A DNA stretch of 64,000 nt from contig NZ_NGKU01000001.1 in assembly GCF_002140915.1 (NCBI RefSeq), positions 188,302 through 252,301 on the forward strand. The letters are read 5' to 3'. The notes below the pieces were generated by a model. It was not told where the DNA came from, did no database searches, and saw nothing but the letters and a program-made list of their open reading frames with translations. Made by a program: the position numbers and the translations under genes. This document shows, one piece after another, positions 18,651 through 27,012 of the stretch (position 1 is its first letter; each line of letters begins with the position of its first letter). The stretch comes from Candidatus Enterococcus testudinis. GTDB lineage: Bacteria > Bacillota > Bacilli > Lactobacillales > Enterococcaceae.

Positions 18651-21333
18651 AGCGGAAATCACCGGCTTTGGCAAATATCATGAACAACAGTTTCATTTTG
18701 ATCGACACAATCAATTGCTATTTGGACAAAATGAAATGGGGAAATCGACCCTCTACCAATTTATTGCAGCGATGCTGTTTGGGTTCCCCAAAAAAACTGC
18801 CAAAAAGAAAGACTATACGCCCCGCAATGGTGCTGCTTACGGTGGGAAATTATGGATAGAGATCGAACCCTATGGCGAAGTCATCGTTGAACGTTATCGC
18901 CAAGTTGATCGTGGTCGGGCAAAGGTGCATGTCAATGGACAAATCACCAATGAAGATTGGCTGGCAACGCATATACAGCCGTTGAATCAGGCTTTGTTTG
19001 CTGATGTTTTTACCTTTCAGCAAGAGCAATTGAACCAAATCGATAAGTTGGGGGAAGAAGCACTGCATCAATCCCTGATTTCATTGGGGATCAGCGGCAG
19101 CCAAAACATGCTGCAGCAAGTTGCACGCTTTGAAAGCGATAATCAGCAAGTCTATAAACCACGGGGACAGAAATTGCCGTTGAATCAAGCATTGAAACAA
19201 TTAGGCAAGCTGCAGCAGCAAATCGCTGATAAAGAAAGTGAAGAAGCCCATTTACAGCAGCAGTATCAGAAAATTGCCCAAATCCAATCAGATATTGGCT
19301 CCTTGCAAGCCCGCAACCAATCATTGAATGAGGCATATCAAGAAAATCAGCAACGAATCAGTCATTGGGCGTTGTATGAAGAATGGCAGCAAATCCCAGA
19401 TCGTCCTGTAGCAGATCCCCAGCAGGCACAGGCAATCAAAACCTTCTATCAAACCTATCAGCAACTGACGGAAGAATTACGCAAGAAAGAAGCTGAGTTG
19501 GATCAATTGGAGCAAGGGCAAGCGTCCGACAAATATTTCTTTTATCTGGATCATGAACAGCCAATCAATCATCTCCTCCAGCAGCAAGTAGAGATCGTAC
19601 GTATATCAGATCGTCAAACAGCGGCAGAGGCCAAACGTGCACAGGCAATCCAGCAATTGAATCAACTTGTGACCAAAAGGCAATGGCGTAGTGAATCGCC
19701 GCCCTTTTTGACCCCGCCGATCCGCGAAGCACTGCAGCGTTTGGACCACCTGAAGGTGCGAGACAATGAAATCAAGCGCCGCCAGCAATGGCTGGCAGAA
19801 AAAGCGCAACCGTTGGAAGCAACCGTCTCTCGTCTGGAGCAACAGCACCCTACATTGGCCGGCGGCCAGAAAAAGCGTAACGGGTCTTGGCTCTTGCCAG
19901 CTGCTGGACTTGTGCTGGTTATTCTTGGCTTTGTCCTTGGCTTCCTGCTCGGTCCGTGGCGCTGGGCTGTCAGCGGTGTTGGGCTGATCGTCATCATAGG
20001 TAGCTTTATCCTGAATCAAAAGAGTTCGACTAACCCGCAGCAGGTCAAAGAAGAATGGCAAGCAGCACTGCTGCAATTGGATCTGATTGAAGAAGAACAG
20101 GCAGAGCTGCAAGAAGAAGCACAGCAGCAACAACAATCGATCGACCGCAAGCAACAAGGACTGCTGCCGTTTTTCGGTCAATTGCCAAGTGAGGAATGGG
20201 CCGACTATCTAGACGCTTATGAAGCAGATGTCGCAGCATATCAGCATTATTTGCAGGAAGAAGCTGAGGCAAGTCAAGCCGCACAAGCAGCAAGCGCGGC
20301 CTTAGCCCCCTTCGAAGCGTTATTCCAGCCCTATCTAGATTGGCTGCCGCTGCACAACAAAGCAATCACCGACAAACTAGCAATATTAGCTGATTTTGCA
20401 AAAGAGATGCAAACAATCAAGTTGTCCCGTCTGCAGCAGCCCAGTACCTTATTGGCTCAACAGTTGGCTCGTTTGCGCAAAGAGCGAGCGGACATGGTGA
20501 TAGGTGCCAAAGAATTACTGCAACAGCAAGGATTGGATCAGCCTGCTGAAATCAGTTTATGGCTGAAACAGTGGGAGAGTGCCCAACGTACCCAGCAACG
20601 AGCAGCAGAGCTGCAAGCGATGCTGACACCGATTTTTCCAGAGAAAGTCGATGAAGCAACGTTGCGCCAAGAAAAAGACCGATTGCGAGCAAGTCAAGCA
20701 CAAGTCCAAGAAGCCATTCGTGTACAAACGGAAGATAGACAAAAATTGGAACTGGAAGTCGCTGCTAGCCAAAAAAATGGCACATTGAATCAGTTGTATC
20801 AAGAAGAAAGTGAACTGCGGGCCGCAATCCAAGATTTAGCCGTTGCTTGGGGCAGCCGTCAATTGGCAGCAGCAATCTTGCGTGACATCACCACAGAACT
20901 GTCAGAGCAGCAGTTGCCACAATTATTGAACGCAGCTTCCACATATTTTGCACAATTGACCAATGGACATTATCAGCAGATCCTCTTTGAACAAGGCATG
21001 TTGATCGTTGCCAACCAAAGTGAGACATTCTCAATTATTGATTTGTCTACCGGCACGAAAGACCAGTTGATCATGGCGATTCGATTTGGTTACCTATCCT
21101 TACAAAAAGAGCAACCCATCAGTCCATTGATCATCGATGATGGTTGGTTACATTATGACAGTGTCCGTAAAGAGAGTCTGGTACGATTATTGGCAGACTT
21201 TGGGGAAAGATATCAAGTAATTTGTTTGTCTTCTGACCAAGAAATGGTAAGCTATTATCAGAAGTACCAACAGCCAGTGTACGATCTTAGCAAAGGATGT
21301 GAAAATTTGGTTGACCGCCAAATAGTCGAATGA
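18637..21333 (+). CDS. yhaN: YhaN-like SMC/Rad50-type ATPase
   Basis: An 898-residue ATPase with split nucleotide-binding halves. The N-terminal Walker A is FGQNEMGKSTLYQF at about residues 30-43. The C-terminal half carries the signature-like LSTGTKDQLIMAIRFG, then Walker B PLIIDDGWLHYDS. Between them lie Gln/Glu-rich coiled coils (about 165-345 and 460-720) interrupted by a hydrophobic pair of helices (LLPAAGLVLVILGFVLGFLL and following), a YhaN hallmark that suggests membrane attachment. ATG 18637 is preferred over the GTG at 18628. Forms an operon with yhaO and yhaM. Confidence 0.9.
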   Translation: MIILKAEITGFGKYHEQQFHFDRHNQLLFGQNEMGKSTLYQFIAAMLFGFPKKTAKKKDYTPRNGAAYGGKLWIEIEPYGEVIVERYRQVDRGRAKVHVNGQITNEDWLATHIQPLNQALFADVFTFQQEQLNQIDKLGEEALHQSLISLGISGSQNMLQQVARFESDNQQVYKPRGQKLPLNQALKQLGKLQQQIADKESEEAHLQQQYQKIAQIQSDIGSLQARNQSLNEAYQENQQRISHWALYEEWQQIPDRPVADPQQAQAIKTFYQTYQQLTEELRKKEAELDQLEQGQASDKYFFYLDHEQPINHLLQQQVEIVRISDRQTAAEAKRAQAIQQLNQLVTKRQWRSESPPFLTPPIREALQRLDHLKVRDNEIKRRQQWLAEKAQPLEATVSRLEQQHPTLAGGQKKRNGSWLLPAAGLVLVILGFVLGFLLGPWRWAVSGVGLIVIIGSFILNQKSSTNPQQVKEEWQAALLQLDLIEEEQAELQEEAQQQQQSIDRKQQGLLPFFGQLPSEEWADYLDAYEADVAAYQHYLQEEAEASQAAQAASAALAPFEALFQPYLDWLPLHNKAITDKLAILADFAKEMQTIKLSRLQQPSTLLAQQLARLRKERADMVIGAKELLQQQGLDQPAEISLWLKQWESAQRTQQRAAELQAMLTPIFPEKVDEATLRQEKDRLRASQAQVQEAIRVQTEDRQKLELEVAASQKNGTLNQLYQEESELRAAIQDLAVAWGSRQLAAAILRDITTELSEQQLPQLLNAASTYFAQLTNGHYQQILFEQGMLIVANQSETFSIIDLSTGTKDQLIMAIRFGYLSLQKEQPISPLIIDDGWLHYDSVRKESLVRLLADFGERYQVICLSSDQEMVSYYQKYQQPVYDLSKGCENLVDRQIVE

Positions 21334-22274
21334 AAAAAATTAGAGAATTGACCGTAGATGAAACCTTTCAACTGTTTCTATTGATCAAAAACGCCGATGT
21401 CCGTATCGCAAAGAATGGCAAGAAATTTATTGCTTTTACATTTCAAGATACTTCTGGAACCATCGATGGCAAATTCTGGGATGCGTCAGAAGAAGAAATT
21501 GCGCGTTTTGAACCCGGGCGAGTGGTGCTGTTAGACGGTAAGCGAGAAGTCTATCAAGGCAATCCGCAAGTCAAAATCATGCATCTGCGCTTGGCAAAAC
21601 CAGAAGAAGGGCAAGACCCAAGCCAATACATGGAGAAAGCACCATTGAAAAAAGAGGATATGGAAGAAGAAATCAACCAAACGTTGTTTGAAATCATCAA
21701 TCCTCATTGGAATCGAATCGTACGATTCTTGTTGAACAAATACAAAAAGGAATTTTTTGAATTCCCAGCTGCCAAACGCAATCACCATGCATTTGCCAGC
21801 GGTTTGGCCTATCATACGACGACCATGCTGCGTCTAGGCAAAGCCATCGTCAAAGAATATCCTGAGCTCAACGCGTCCTTATTGTATGCAGGTATTATCT
21901 TGCATGACTTGGGGAAAGTGATCGAGCTGACGGGACCGATGACGACGGAGTATACACTAGCTGGTAATCTCGTCGGTCATTTGGTCTTAGTTGATGAGGA
22001 AATCACACAAGCATGTATCGCATTGAAATTCGATGACAAGCAAGAAGATATCGTGGTATTGCGGCACATGGTCTTAGCCCATCACGGCTTATTAGAATAC
22101 GGCTCACCTGTTAGACCACGCATTATGGAAGCCGAAATCTTGCATCAAATCGATAATTTGGATGCTTCCATGCAAATGATGCTGACATCGATCCGCCTAA
22201 CCGAACCTGGTGAGTATAGTGACCGCATTTTCGGCATGGACAACCGCAGTTTTTATGTACCTAAGAATATCTAA
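21330..22274 (+). CDS. yhaM: 3'-5' exoribonuclease YhaM
   Basis: A 314-residue exoribonuclease. The N-terminal OB-fold nucleic-acid-binding domain occupies about residues 10-110 (FIAFTFQDTSGTIDGKFWDAS). An HD phosphohydrolase domain follows (NHHAFASGLAYH ... ILHDLGKV ... LAHHG), with the HD pair in LHDLGK as the metal site. The start ATG overlaps the yhaN stop codon (ATGA), indicating translational coupling. In Firmicutes YhaM trims 3' ends of RNA and can also act on DNA, so the operon combines nucleic-acid-end processing activities. Confidence 0.93.
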   Translation: MKKIRELTVDETFQLFLLIKNADVRIAKNGKKFIAFTFQDTSGTIDGKFWDASEEEIARFEPGRVVLLDGKREVYQGNPQVKIMHLRLAKPEEGQDPSQYMEKAPLKKEDMEEEINQTLFEIINPHWNRIVRFLLNKYKKEFFEFPAAKRNHHAFASGLAYHTTTMLRLGKAIVKEYPELNASLLYAGIILHDLGKVIELTGPMTTEYTLAGNLVGHLVLVDEEITQACIALKFDDKQEDIVVLRHMVLAHHGLLEYGSPVRPRIMEAEILHQIDNLDASMQMMLTSIRLTEPGEYSDRIFGMDNRSFYVPKNI

Positions 22275-22301
22275 ATTACAACGCTGATCGAAGCGTAAGG
22301 A

Positions 22302-22350
22302 AAACCATTGATAGCGCCTGTTACTTGCGGTGGTATCAATGGTTTTTTTA
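22302..22350 (+). terminator. yhaM terminator
   Basis: AAAACCATTGATA pairs with TATCAATGGTTTT across a loop, followed by a T run. It marks the end of the core segment before the AT-rich island. Confidence 0.85.
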
Positions 22351-22823
22351 TTAGAAAAAATAGAAATTTTTAAGAGGTTTAAATAACGCAATACGAGGAT
22401 TTTCTTTTGAAAATAAAATGCAATGCAGTAATTATTTATCATGACAGATTCACTAATCGTTGTTTAGAGACAACGAAAGAACTTAAAGGGATGGGCTATT
22501 TTTGTTAGTAAAGCAAGCTACCCGATATGAAAAGCGTACACTTTTTGGCCCTGAGATATTGGTCTGGGGAAATAACTATTTTAAAAATAAAAGAATTTTG
22601 TTAGTAGGAGAAATTCTAATCATTGAACATACATTGAAGTATTAGATAAAATCAAGCATAGACTGAAAGAATAAAAAAGGGTATACAATTGAGTATCAAA
22701 ATTAGCTAGATATAAGTTTTTTGGTGCAGCTGAAGTTTATTTTATGAAGAATAATAATAGTAAATATGGTTTTGATATAATAGAATAGGCAGATTGCTTC
22801 CAAATGAGGTGTCTGTAGTATTT
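22351..22823. other. AT-rich intergenic stretch at left edge of accessory island
   Basis: No convincing gene. One 47-codon frame on the plus strand (TTG 22502 to TAG 22645) reads as protein-like sequence, including TLFGPEILVWGNNYFKNKR, but lacks a good start and has no recognised family; it may be a decayed gene end. A TATAAT box at 22776-22781 probably belongs to the toxin gene that follows. Base composition is clearly more AT-rich than the yhaM side. Confidence 0.5.
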
Positions 22824-22922
22824 ATGCATTATCTATTGTTGGTTGTCCCCCAAAATATTGTTGACCTAATCATTGAGCTATTTTCTCACTGGTTGGGTGA
22901 GAAAGACAAAGAAGATAGCTAG
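22824..22922 (+). CDS. Putative Fst/Ldr-family type I toxin peptide
   Basis: A 32-residue peptide behind a GAGGTG ribosome site. It has a hydrophobic helix containing a Pro near its start (LLLVVPQNIVDLIIELF), then SHWL and a charged GEKDKEDS tail. This is the layout of Fst-type membrane toxins of enterococcal and lactobacillar type I toxin-antitoxin loci, where a Pro-containing helix ends in an (F)xHWL-like motif and an acidic/basic tail. A TATAAT at 22776-22781 could drive it, and a minus-strand TATAAT at 23031-23026 could drive an antisense RNA. The Gly usually found after the Pro is absent, so the call rests on overall pattern. Confidence 0.6.
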   Translation: MHYLLLVVPQNIVDLIIELFSHWLGEKDKEDS

Positions 22923-23138
22923 CAAGTTGCTATCCAACTCATATGCTGGCAGTCGCGACTAGCTTAAAAAAGGCGCTTGCATTTATAGAGGTTAGGGAGC
23001 GGATTTTTGCTGCAATGCTAAAAGTATTATAATGGTTTGCAAACATATTAAATCACTAATGGTCGGGAAAAATTCGATAAAAAGTATGAATGAAATCTAT
23101 GAAAATATTGTCGAGGAATTAAGTATGATGTTTTATTG

Positions 23139-23176
23139 CTGTCTCTTATACACATCTAGATGTGTATAAGAGACAG
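23139..23176. other. Nextera mate-pair junction adapter (library artefact)
   Basis: The 19-base Tn5 mosaic end CTGTCTCTTATACACATCT is followed directly by its exact reverse complement. This back-to-back pair is the circularisation junction of Nextera mate-pair libraries, not bacterial DNA. Sequence on its two sides may come from fragment ends several kilobases apart. TATTG occurs on both flanks (23134-23138 and 23177-23181), which may have helped a false assembly overlap. It introduces stop codons into both flanking frames. Confidence 0.95.
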
Positions 23177-23178
23177 TA

Positions 23179-23724
23179 TTGATTCAGTCTGTCATTGGTG
23201 AGAAAGAGAGGATAAATAATAATACTAAAGATATAAATCAGTTGTTACTAGAGGCTTTTGAGGATAATCGTTTGTCTGATATCTGTAAATCAAGAGAAAT
23301 TGAAAAGTTGGTTGGATATTTGATTGAGAAGAAAATACTAATGCCTCAAAATACTGCTGATTATAATGATGATTCCAGAGGATGGTACAATGTAAATTCT
23401 TTTGTATCTGTGCAAACCTATGTTGCTGGACATACAATAGTTGGAAGTGCAGCTGCAGTAGTTGTAGCTGGAATAACTGTTGCAGTTGCAGCAGCTATCG
23501 CGCTTGTGATAAGAAAGCCAGAGGAAGAAAATCAGAGAGTAGAAATTGAATTGAAAAATTCTATCTATAAGAGTTGTGCTCTTTTAGCTGCAAAATTTGG
23601 AGGTGTGGATTTTGGTAATGAAGCATATGGCTTTTTCCAAAAGTTGGAAAATGGAACCTATAGAATAGTCGAGAAGGATGTAGATAATAGTGAAGATAGC
23701 ATCGTCGGATATAGCCCTTGTTAG
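23179..23724 (+). CDS. Putative RiPP precursor or maturation partner, N terminus lost at adapter junction
   Basis: The frame reads 181 residues from a TTG right after the adapter, so the true N terminus is unknown and the gene is probably truncated by the artefact. Residues about 19-56 (NQLLLEAFEDNRLSDICKSR then EIEKLVGYLIEKKIL) look like the last helices of a PqqD-type peptide-recognition domain. Residues about 79-110 are a long Ala/Val/Gly hydrophobic segment. The C-terminal third is hydrophilic and ends in Cys. It overlaps the radical SAM gene by 35 bp in another frame, which argues for coupled expression. It could be the modified substrate or an accessory protein; I recognise no named family. 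Confidence 0.5.
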   Translation: MIQSVIGEKERINNNTKDINQLLLEAFEDNRLSDICKSREIEKLVGYLIEKKILMPQNTADYNDDSRGWYNVNSFVSVQTYVAGHTIVGSAAAVVVAGITVAVAAAIALVIRKPEEENQRVEIELKNSIYKSCALLAAKFGGVDFGNEAYGFFQKLENGTYRIVEKDVDNSEDSIVGYSPC

Positions 23725-24757
23725 AGATTACTACCCTAATTCAGCAGGAATATTGTTAACTTTTAAATGTAATGCAATGTGTGAGGAATGCTGTTTTGAA
23801 TGCGGGCCCAAAAATCCTTTTGCTCTTACAAAAGAGAATATAAAGAATGTGATTGATCAAACATCGGAAATGGAGTCTGTTAATTTTATTGTTTGGACAG
23901 GCGGAGAAGCTTTTCTAAACTACAATTTATTGCTTTTTTCTCTGGAATATGCTCATAAAATGGGATTGCGTTCAAGAATAGTTTCAAATGGATTCTGGGC
24001 TAGAAATAAAGACGTAGCTAAAGCCAAATTGAAACCTTTGATTGATAGAGGATTAATTGAGCTTAATGTTTCAACAGGAGATAATCACCAAGAATACATT
24101 CCAGTAGAGAGAGCATTGACAGCTGCTATTAGTGCAGTAGAACTTGGGATACTAGCTTTTGTTACAGTGGAGAGTACAAGTAACTCAACTTTTAAAGTGG
24201 ACGATGTCTATAAACATGAGTTATATACCGAGTTGGAGAAGACCGATTATGATAGGAGCTTGTTTAGGGCAGCTTCTACTGTCTGGGTGTCTTTCCATAA
24301 AGATAAAAAATATTCTTATGATTACGACACACCACCTATGCCGGAAATAGAAAATGGCTGTGATAGTTTGTATCAAATGATCAATGTAGATCCCAAAAAT
24401 CAAGCTCTTTCTTGCTGTGGGTTGGCGGTCGAGCATATAAGTGAATTACAGTTGGGGAAAGTTACTACAGAGCAAAACTCACTTAGAAACTTATATAACC
24501 AACAAAAAGAAGACTTTATGAAGCAATGGCTATATGTGGATGGACCGATCACAATTTTACAAAAAGCAAAACAATGGGATCCCACAATTGAAAGTGTTAA
24601 ATTTGTGCATTTCTGTCAAACGTGTGCGTATATTTTCAATAATCCAAAAGTTCAAAAAGTAATTAAAGAAAATTATACAGAAATAATAGAAGATGTTCAA
24701 AAAAGGTTTGTGAGTAAAATAAAATTATCGTCATACTTGAAAGGAATACGAGATTGA
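23690..24757 (+). CDS. Radical SAM peptide-modifying enzyme with C-terminal cysteine-rich region
   Basis: A 355-residue radical SAM protein starting at GTG 23690 behind AAGGATG. The [4Fe-4S] motif is CNAMCEEC at about residues 27-34, followed by the SAM-binding WTGGEAFLN (GGE motif). C-terminal cysteines (GCDSLYQ, LSCCGLAVEH and FCQTCAY) resemble a SPASM or twitch domain holding auxiliary clusters, and VDPKNQALSCCG is typical of that region. Enzymes of this layout install thioether, C-C or epimer changes on ribosomal peptides. The overlapping upstream gene and downstream exporter support that role. The exact reaction is unknown. Codon use is AT-rich compared with core genes. Confidence 0.8.
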   Translation: MKIASSDIALVRDYYPNSAGILLTFKCNAMCEECCFECGPKNPFALTKENIKNVIDQTSEMESVNFIVWTGGEAFLNYNLLLFSLEYAHKMGLRSRIVSNGFWARNKDVAKAKLKPLIDRGLIELNVSTGDNHQEYIPVERALTAAISAVELGILAFVTVESTSNSTFKVDDVYKHELYTELEKTDYDRSLFRAASTVWVSFHKDKKYSYDYDTPPMPEIENGCDSLYQMINVDPKNQALSCCGLAVEHISELQLGKVTTEQNSLRNLYNQQKEDFMKQWLYVDGPITILQKAKQWDPTIESVKFVHFCQTCAYIFNNPKVQKVIKENYTEIIEDVQKRFVSKIKLSSYLKGIRD

Positions 24758-24790
24758 AGTGAGAAGTATTACGACTCATTTTAATTTAGA

Positions 24791-24827
24791 ATTATCGCGA
24801 GCATATTAAATCCTCGCGATAATTTTT
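24791..24827 (+). terminator. Hairpin between radical SAM and ABC exporter genes
   Basis: ATTATCGCGAG pairs perfectly with CTCGCGATAAT around an 11-base loop and is followed by TTTT. It may end or attenuate transcription before the exporter gene. Confidence 0.75.
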
Positions 24828-24879
24828 GAATATTATAGTAACAAATTTCTTGAAAGAAAAAACACAATATAAGGGGTAA

Positions 24880-26472
24880 ATGATGAAGGTCAGCTTAAGG
24901 GAAATGTTACTTCAACATAGATTTACTCTAGGCATTTTGATTGCATTAATTATTTTTCAAATAGTCCTTAGTTCAATTTTTCCATATTTTACAAAATATA
25001 TAATTGACGATGTTTTGTTACAACACGATTTAAGTAAACTAAGGGATGTAATAGTGATTGCGATAATTCTCATTTTAGTTCAAATCCCTCTAAACATTGG
25101 TGTGAGCTACTACTGCTCTCTTTGGACCCAATTAATAATTTATGATCTTCGGCAAGATATAAGTGAAAAATTTCTGGAACGCAAAGACAATGCTGATGAT
25201 AATGGATTATTTATCAACACAATTACTAGTGACTGTGAATTGGTTGGCAATCAACTCCTATCAATAATATTAAACGGCTTTCCTAACTTGCTTTTGATCT
25301 TTTTGTATGCGGCGATTCTATTGCAATTGAATACAAAATTAACAATTATTTCTTTGGTGATTGTTCCACTATATTTGTTAGTCTCTTATATGACATCAAA
25401 AAAAGTATATGTTTTATCAAAGGAACTACAAGGAAATCGTGATAAATTAATCGAATTTTTGAACAGCTATGTTCGAAATAAACTGTTAATTGATCTTTAT
25501 AAATTAAATAATACAGAAAAGGAACGTTTCCAAGCAGCTACACAAAAAGTAAAAAATTCAAATGTCAAAGCCAACACAATATTGTCATTTTTTGGAAATA
25601 TTTCTGGATTAATCTCAGTAGTAAGTCCTTTGATAGTCTTGTTTATTGGTAGTTTTATGGTAATACAAAAGCAACTGAGCTTGGGAACCTTAATCGCGTT
25701 TAATAGCTATATATCGTTGTTATTTTCACCTTTGGGAAAAACACTCAATATTCTACCTATGTTTTCACAAATGAAAGCGTCAATTGAAAGGATTGAGACT
25801 GCAAATTACTTAAATAAAAATATTAATACAGGACTCTACTCTGAAACAATGTTACCTGACAATCAACAAGTAAGAGTTCGCAATGTTATTCCGTATATAG
25901 GAGAGGAACCGTTACTAGGATCACCTCTTTCTTTTTCTATTTTTAAAAATAAAATAATCCAAATCGTGGGACCAAACGGTGTTGGAAAATCAATTGTTTT
26001 AAAAACTCTTATAAATTATTTTGATAATTTTTCAGGTTGTGTAGAAATACGGAAAGATCTCAATATAGTTTATGTACCACAAGAAAACTTTTTGTTCGAA
26101 GGCACAATTCAGAAAAATATGACCAAGGGTTTGTCACATTATCAGGAAACAGATATCTCATATTTAGTTGATTTGTTAAAATTCGACTTGTCCTTAGATA
26201 CGGTAGTGAGTCCGTTTAATATCACCTTGAGTAGCGGTCAATTGCAGAAAATAAAATTGATACGCGCGTTTCTCAGCAATCCTGATGTTTTGTTAATCGA
26301 TGAGGCTATAGCAAATTTAGATAGGGAAATATTGCAACGTATAATCGATTTTATTCAAGAGAAGAAGGTATCTGTCGTTTTTGTATACCACGGTGACATT
26401 AGTTCTTTCTTCAAATATGGTGAATTTGAAGTATTAGATTTAGCTGATTATAATCCTAGGTGTTTATGCTAA
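24880..26472 (+). CDS. ABC exporter (fused membrane and ATPase domains) of the peptide cluster
   Basis: A 530-residue ABC half-transporter. About six membrane helices span residues 15-300, and the ATPase domain follows from about 330 with Walker A VGPNGVGKS, signature LSSGQLQKIKLIRAF and Walker B VLLIDEAIANLD. There is no N-terminal C39 peptidase domain, so any leader removal would need another protease. It is shorter than most exporters of this class (about 570-600). Position after the radical SAM gene suggests export of the modified product, or self-immunity. Start at ATG 24880 or 24883 behind AAGGGG. Confidence 0.85.
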   Translation: MMKVSLREMLLQHRFTLGILIALIIFQIVLSSIFPYFTKYIIDDVLLQHDLSKLRDVIVIAIILILVQIPLNIGVSYYCSLWTQLIIYDLRQDISEKFLERKDNADDNGLFINTITSDCELVGNQLLSIILNGFPNLLLIFLYAAILLQLNTKLTIISLVIVPLYLLVSYMTSKKVYVLSKELQGNRDKLIEFLNSYVRNKLLIDLYKLNNTEKERFQAATQKVKNSNVKANTILSFFGNISGLISVVSPLIVLFIGSFMVIQKQLSLGTLIAFNSYISLLFSPLGKTLNILPMFSQMKASIERIETANYLNKNINTGLYSETMLPDNQQVRVRNVIPYIGEEPLLGSPLSFSIFKNKIIQIVGPNGVGKSIVLKTLINYFDNFSGCVEIRKDLNIVYVPQENFLFEGTIQKNMTKGLSHYQETDISYLVDLLKFDLSLDTVVSPFNITLSSGQLQKIKLIRAFLSNPDVLLIDEAIANLDREILQRIIDFIQEKKVSVVFVYHGDISSFFKYGEFEVLDLADYNPRCLC

Positions 26473-26531
26473 TAATAATGTTTAATTATGAATGCTGTAT
26501 CATTTTGACACACATGTAGTAAAAGATAGAG

Positions 26532-26781
26532 ATGAGGATAAGAGATGTGAAATTAAGAATAGGTGATAATATAATCAAGAGAAGAATAGATCACGAAATG
26601 ACACAAAAGGAAGTAGAAAAAAATTTGGTGTAACAGAAGCTGCTATATCAAGATGTGAAAAAGGTATCTTATACCCCATTTACCTAATTTGGTTAAATTA
26701 GGACTCTGTTTTGATTGTAGTATTGAAAGTTTTCTTACCTACGATAGTGTTCTTGATTCTGAAGATATTCAACTTATTTAG
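26532..26781 (+). pseudogene. Broken XRE-family HTH regulator
   Basis: From ATG 26532 the sequence reads an HTH start (LRIGDNIIKRRIDHEMTQKEVEKN), then stops early. Shifting frame continues as KKFGVTEAAISRCEKG, and a second shift as LPNLVKLGLCFDCSIESFL ending at TAG 26781. Joined, these are an XRE-type helix-turn-helix of about 80 residues. At least two small indels have destroyed it. It may once have regulated the upstream peptide cluster. Confidence 0.65.
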
Positions 26782-26857
26782 AAATTTGCTGCCAATAAAC
26801 TTGGAAAAGGAGAAAGTTTATTGGCAGCAAATATATTTTTAATAGGAGGAAAACCAA

Positions 26858-26908
26858 ATGTCCATAATTAAGAATATCAGAGAAAAAGACGAATTTCTTG
26901 GTAATTAA
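26858..26908 (+). CDS. Very short peptide frame with a strong ribosome site
   Basis: ATG 26858 follows an excellent AATAGGAGG site and encodes only MSIIKNIREKDEFLGN before a TAA. In the same frame, after the stop, an ATG at 26921 encodes a Cys-rich stretch (MNKRNKCKRCGYHKDCF). It could be a decayed small peptide gene of the neighbouring cluster or a chance frame; I cannot tell. Confidence 0.3.
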   Translation: MSIIKNIREKDEFLGN

Positions 26909-27012
26909 TGTCATACAATCATGAATAAGCGCAACAAATGTAAAAGGTGTGGTTATCATAAGGACTGTTTTGTTTCGAATCCGACAATATTTTTATCCTT
27001 TTTACGATATTC

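Noticed and set aside
19606..20181. Long minus-strand open frame within yhaN
   Set aside because: It is a shadow frame produced by the Gln/Ala-rich coiled-coil coding sequence; no ribosome site and no family resemblance.
23139..23176. Tn5 or other transposon terminal inverted repeat
   Set aside because: The sequence is the hyperactive Tn5 mosaic end used in library kits, in back-to-back orientation with nothing between the ends and no transposase; it fits a library adapter and not a natural element.
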